A DNA stretch of 39,694 nucleotides. Origin: Betaproteobacteria bacterium RIFCSPLOWO2_12_FULL_68_20 (GTDB taxonomy: Bacteria > Pseudomonadota > Gammaproteobacteria > Burkholderiales > SG8-39). This document shows, piece by piece, positions 39,419-39,694 of this stretch. The stretch lies in contig MERQ01000101.1 in assembly GCA_001770655.1 (NCBI GenBank), forward strand, positions 1 through 39,694. The letters run 5' to 3'. The stretch's first letter is position 1. The number at the start of each line of letters is the position of its first letter. Under the pieces are notes generated by a model, which saw only the letters and a program-made list of their open reading frames with translations, ran no database searches and was not told the origin of the DNA. The translations under genes and the position numbers were made by a program.

Positions 39419-39694
39419 TCACGACACCCAGCGTTTACGTCGTTTGTAGTGCTTGATGGAACGGAAGCTCTTGCGCGTCCCCAGGTCGGTGAGCCCCAGG
39501 TAGAAGTCGCGGATGTCGGGGTTCTCGCGCAGCTTCCCTGCGTCGCCGTCCATCACCACGCGGCCGGTCTCGAGCACGTACGCGTACTGCGCGACCGAGA
39601 GCGCGAGCTTGGCGTTCTGCTCGACGAGCAGGATCGGGATGCGTTCCTGGCGATTGAGCTGCGTGACGATCTCGAAGATCTCCTTGATGAGCAG
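39419..39694 (-). CDS. LivF-type branched-chain ABC transporter ATPase, C-terminal part
   Basis: 91 residues are visible; the gene continues past the window end, so Walker motifs are outside. Seen are I-L-L-V-E-Q-N-A-K-L-A-L-S-V-A (switch-histidine region of LivF-like ATPases, with Gln-Asn as usual), Y-V-L-E-T-G-R-V-V-M-D-G and F-Y-L-G-L-T-D. A basic C-terminal extension K-H-Y-K-R-R-K-R-W follows, typical of LivF proteins associated with aromatic-acid or acyl-CoA ligase operons. It differs from UrtE, which lacks this tail. The lipoprotein gene follows on the same strand and may be co-transcribed. Confidence 0.88.
   Translation of the reverse strand: MLIKEIFEIVTQLNRQERIPILLVEQNAKLALSVAQYAYVLETGRVVMDGDAGKLRENPDIRDFYLGLTDLGTRKSFRSIKHYKRRKRWVS

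Overview
The window is very GC-rich chromosomal DNA with tightly packed genes on both strands. A betaproteobacterium (Burkholderiales-like) fits best. Supporting signs are a Bug/TctC-type solute receptor, a urt-ure urea module, a bd/CIO oxidase, a c-di-GMP signalling operon, and a 17-nt match to the complement of the 3' end of betaproteobacterial 16S rRNA. This assignment is inferred from gene content; no rRNA or tRNA gene is visible.

Layout. (1) 1-5511 is an accessory patch: the end of a YgjP-like metallohydrolase, a 5' fragment and a full copy of an N-acyl-D-amino-acid deacylase gene, and four toxin-antitoxin-like pairs (two PIN/antitoxin pairs between the deacylase copies, an XRE/nucleotidyltransferase pair, and another PIN/RHH pair). 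(2) 5552-10412 holds small housekeeping or orphan genes: an exported methyltransferase-like protein, a GFA-domain protein, a small membrane protein, a PAS protein, a cytosolic methyltransferase, a likely small RNA carrying an extended Shine-Dalgarno sequence, a glutathionyl-hydroquinone reductase, and a Phd/PIN pair. (3) 10530-18163 is one signalling operon: triple-PAS histidine kinase, Rcp1-like response regulator, REC-GGDEF-EAL, REC-HD-GYP, and a 796-residue membrane-anchored protein made of 47 uninterrupted 14-residue repeats. (4) 18151-21032 holds a divergent amidohydrolase and kup. (5) 21059-26874 is the urea ABC transporter urtABCDE behind a sigma54 promoter with an NtrC-type upstream site; urtD and urtE take their ribosome-binding sites from arms of a palindromic repeat. 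(6) 26946-29954 is a sulfatase-tctC/marR module inserted after urtE; copies of the urtE 3' end recur on its far side. (7) 30376-38779 is the urease cluster, split into ureDA and ureBCEF by about 4.1 kb carrying cydAB, IS91-type remnants, an isocitrate-lyase-family fragment and a small gene pair. ureG is absent after ureF, and only a possible start remains. (8) 38844-39694 holds a LEA-type lipoprotein gene and the end of a LivF-type ATPase gene.

How the genes work together. Under nitrogen limitation the urt transporter would import urea, and urease (UreABC, matured by UreD/E/F and a UreG that must come from elsewhere) would split it. The urt-ure region looks like a once continuous nitrogen operon broken by two separate insertions and cut at ureG. 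The signalling operon contains c-di-GMP synthesis and degradation domains, a kinase and receivers, and ends with a long helical membrane-tethered protein that could serve as a scaffold. The strongest candidates for something undescribed are this repeat protein with its operon, the anti-SD-complementary RNA at about 8569-8735, and the gene pair at 35038-35537 with its 10-bp-phased operator repeats.
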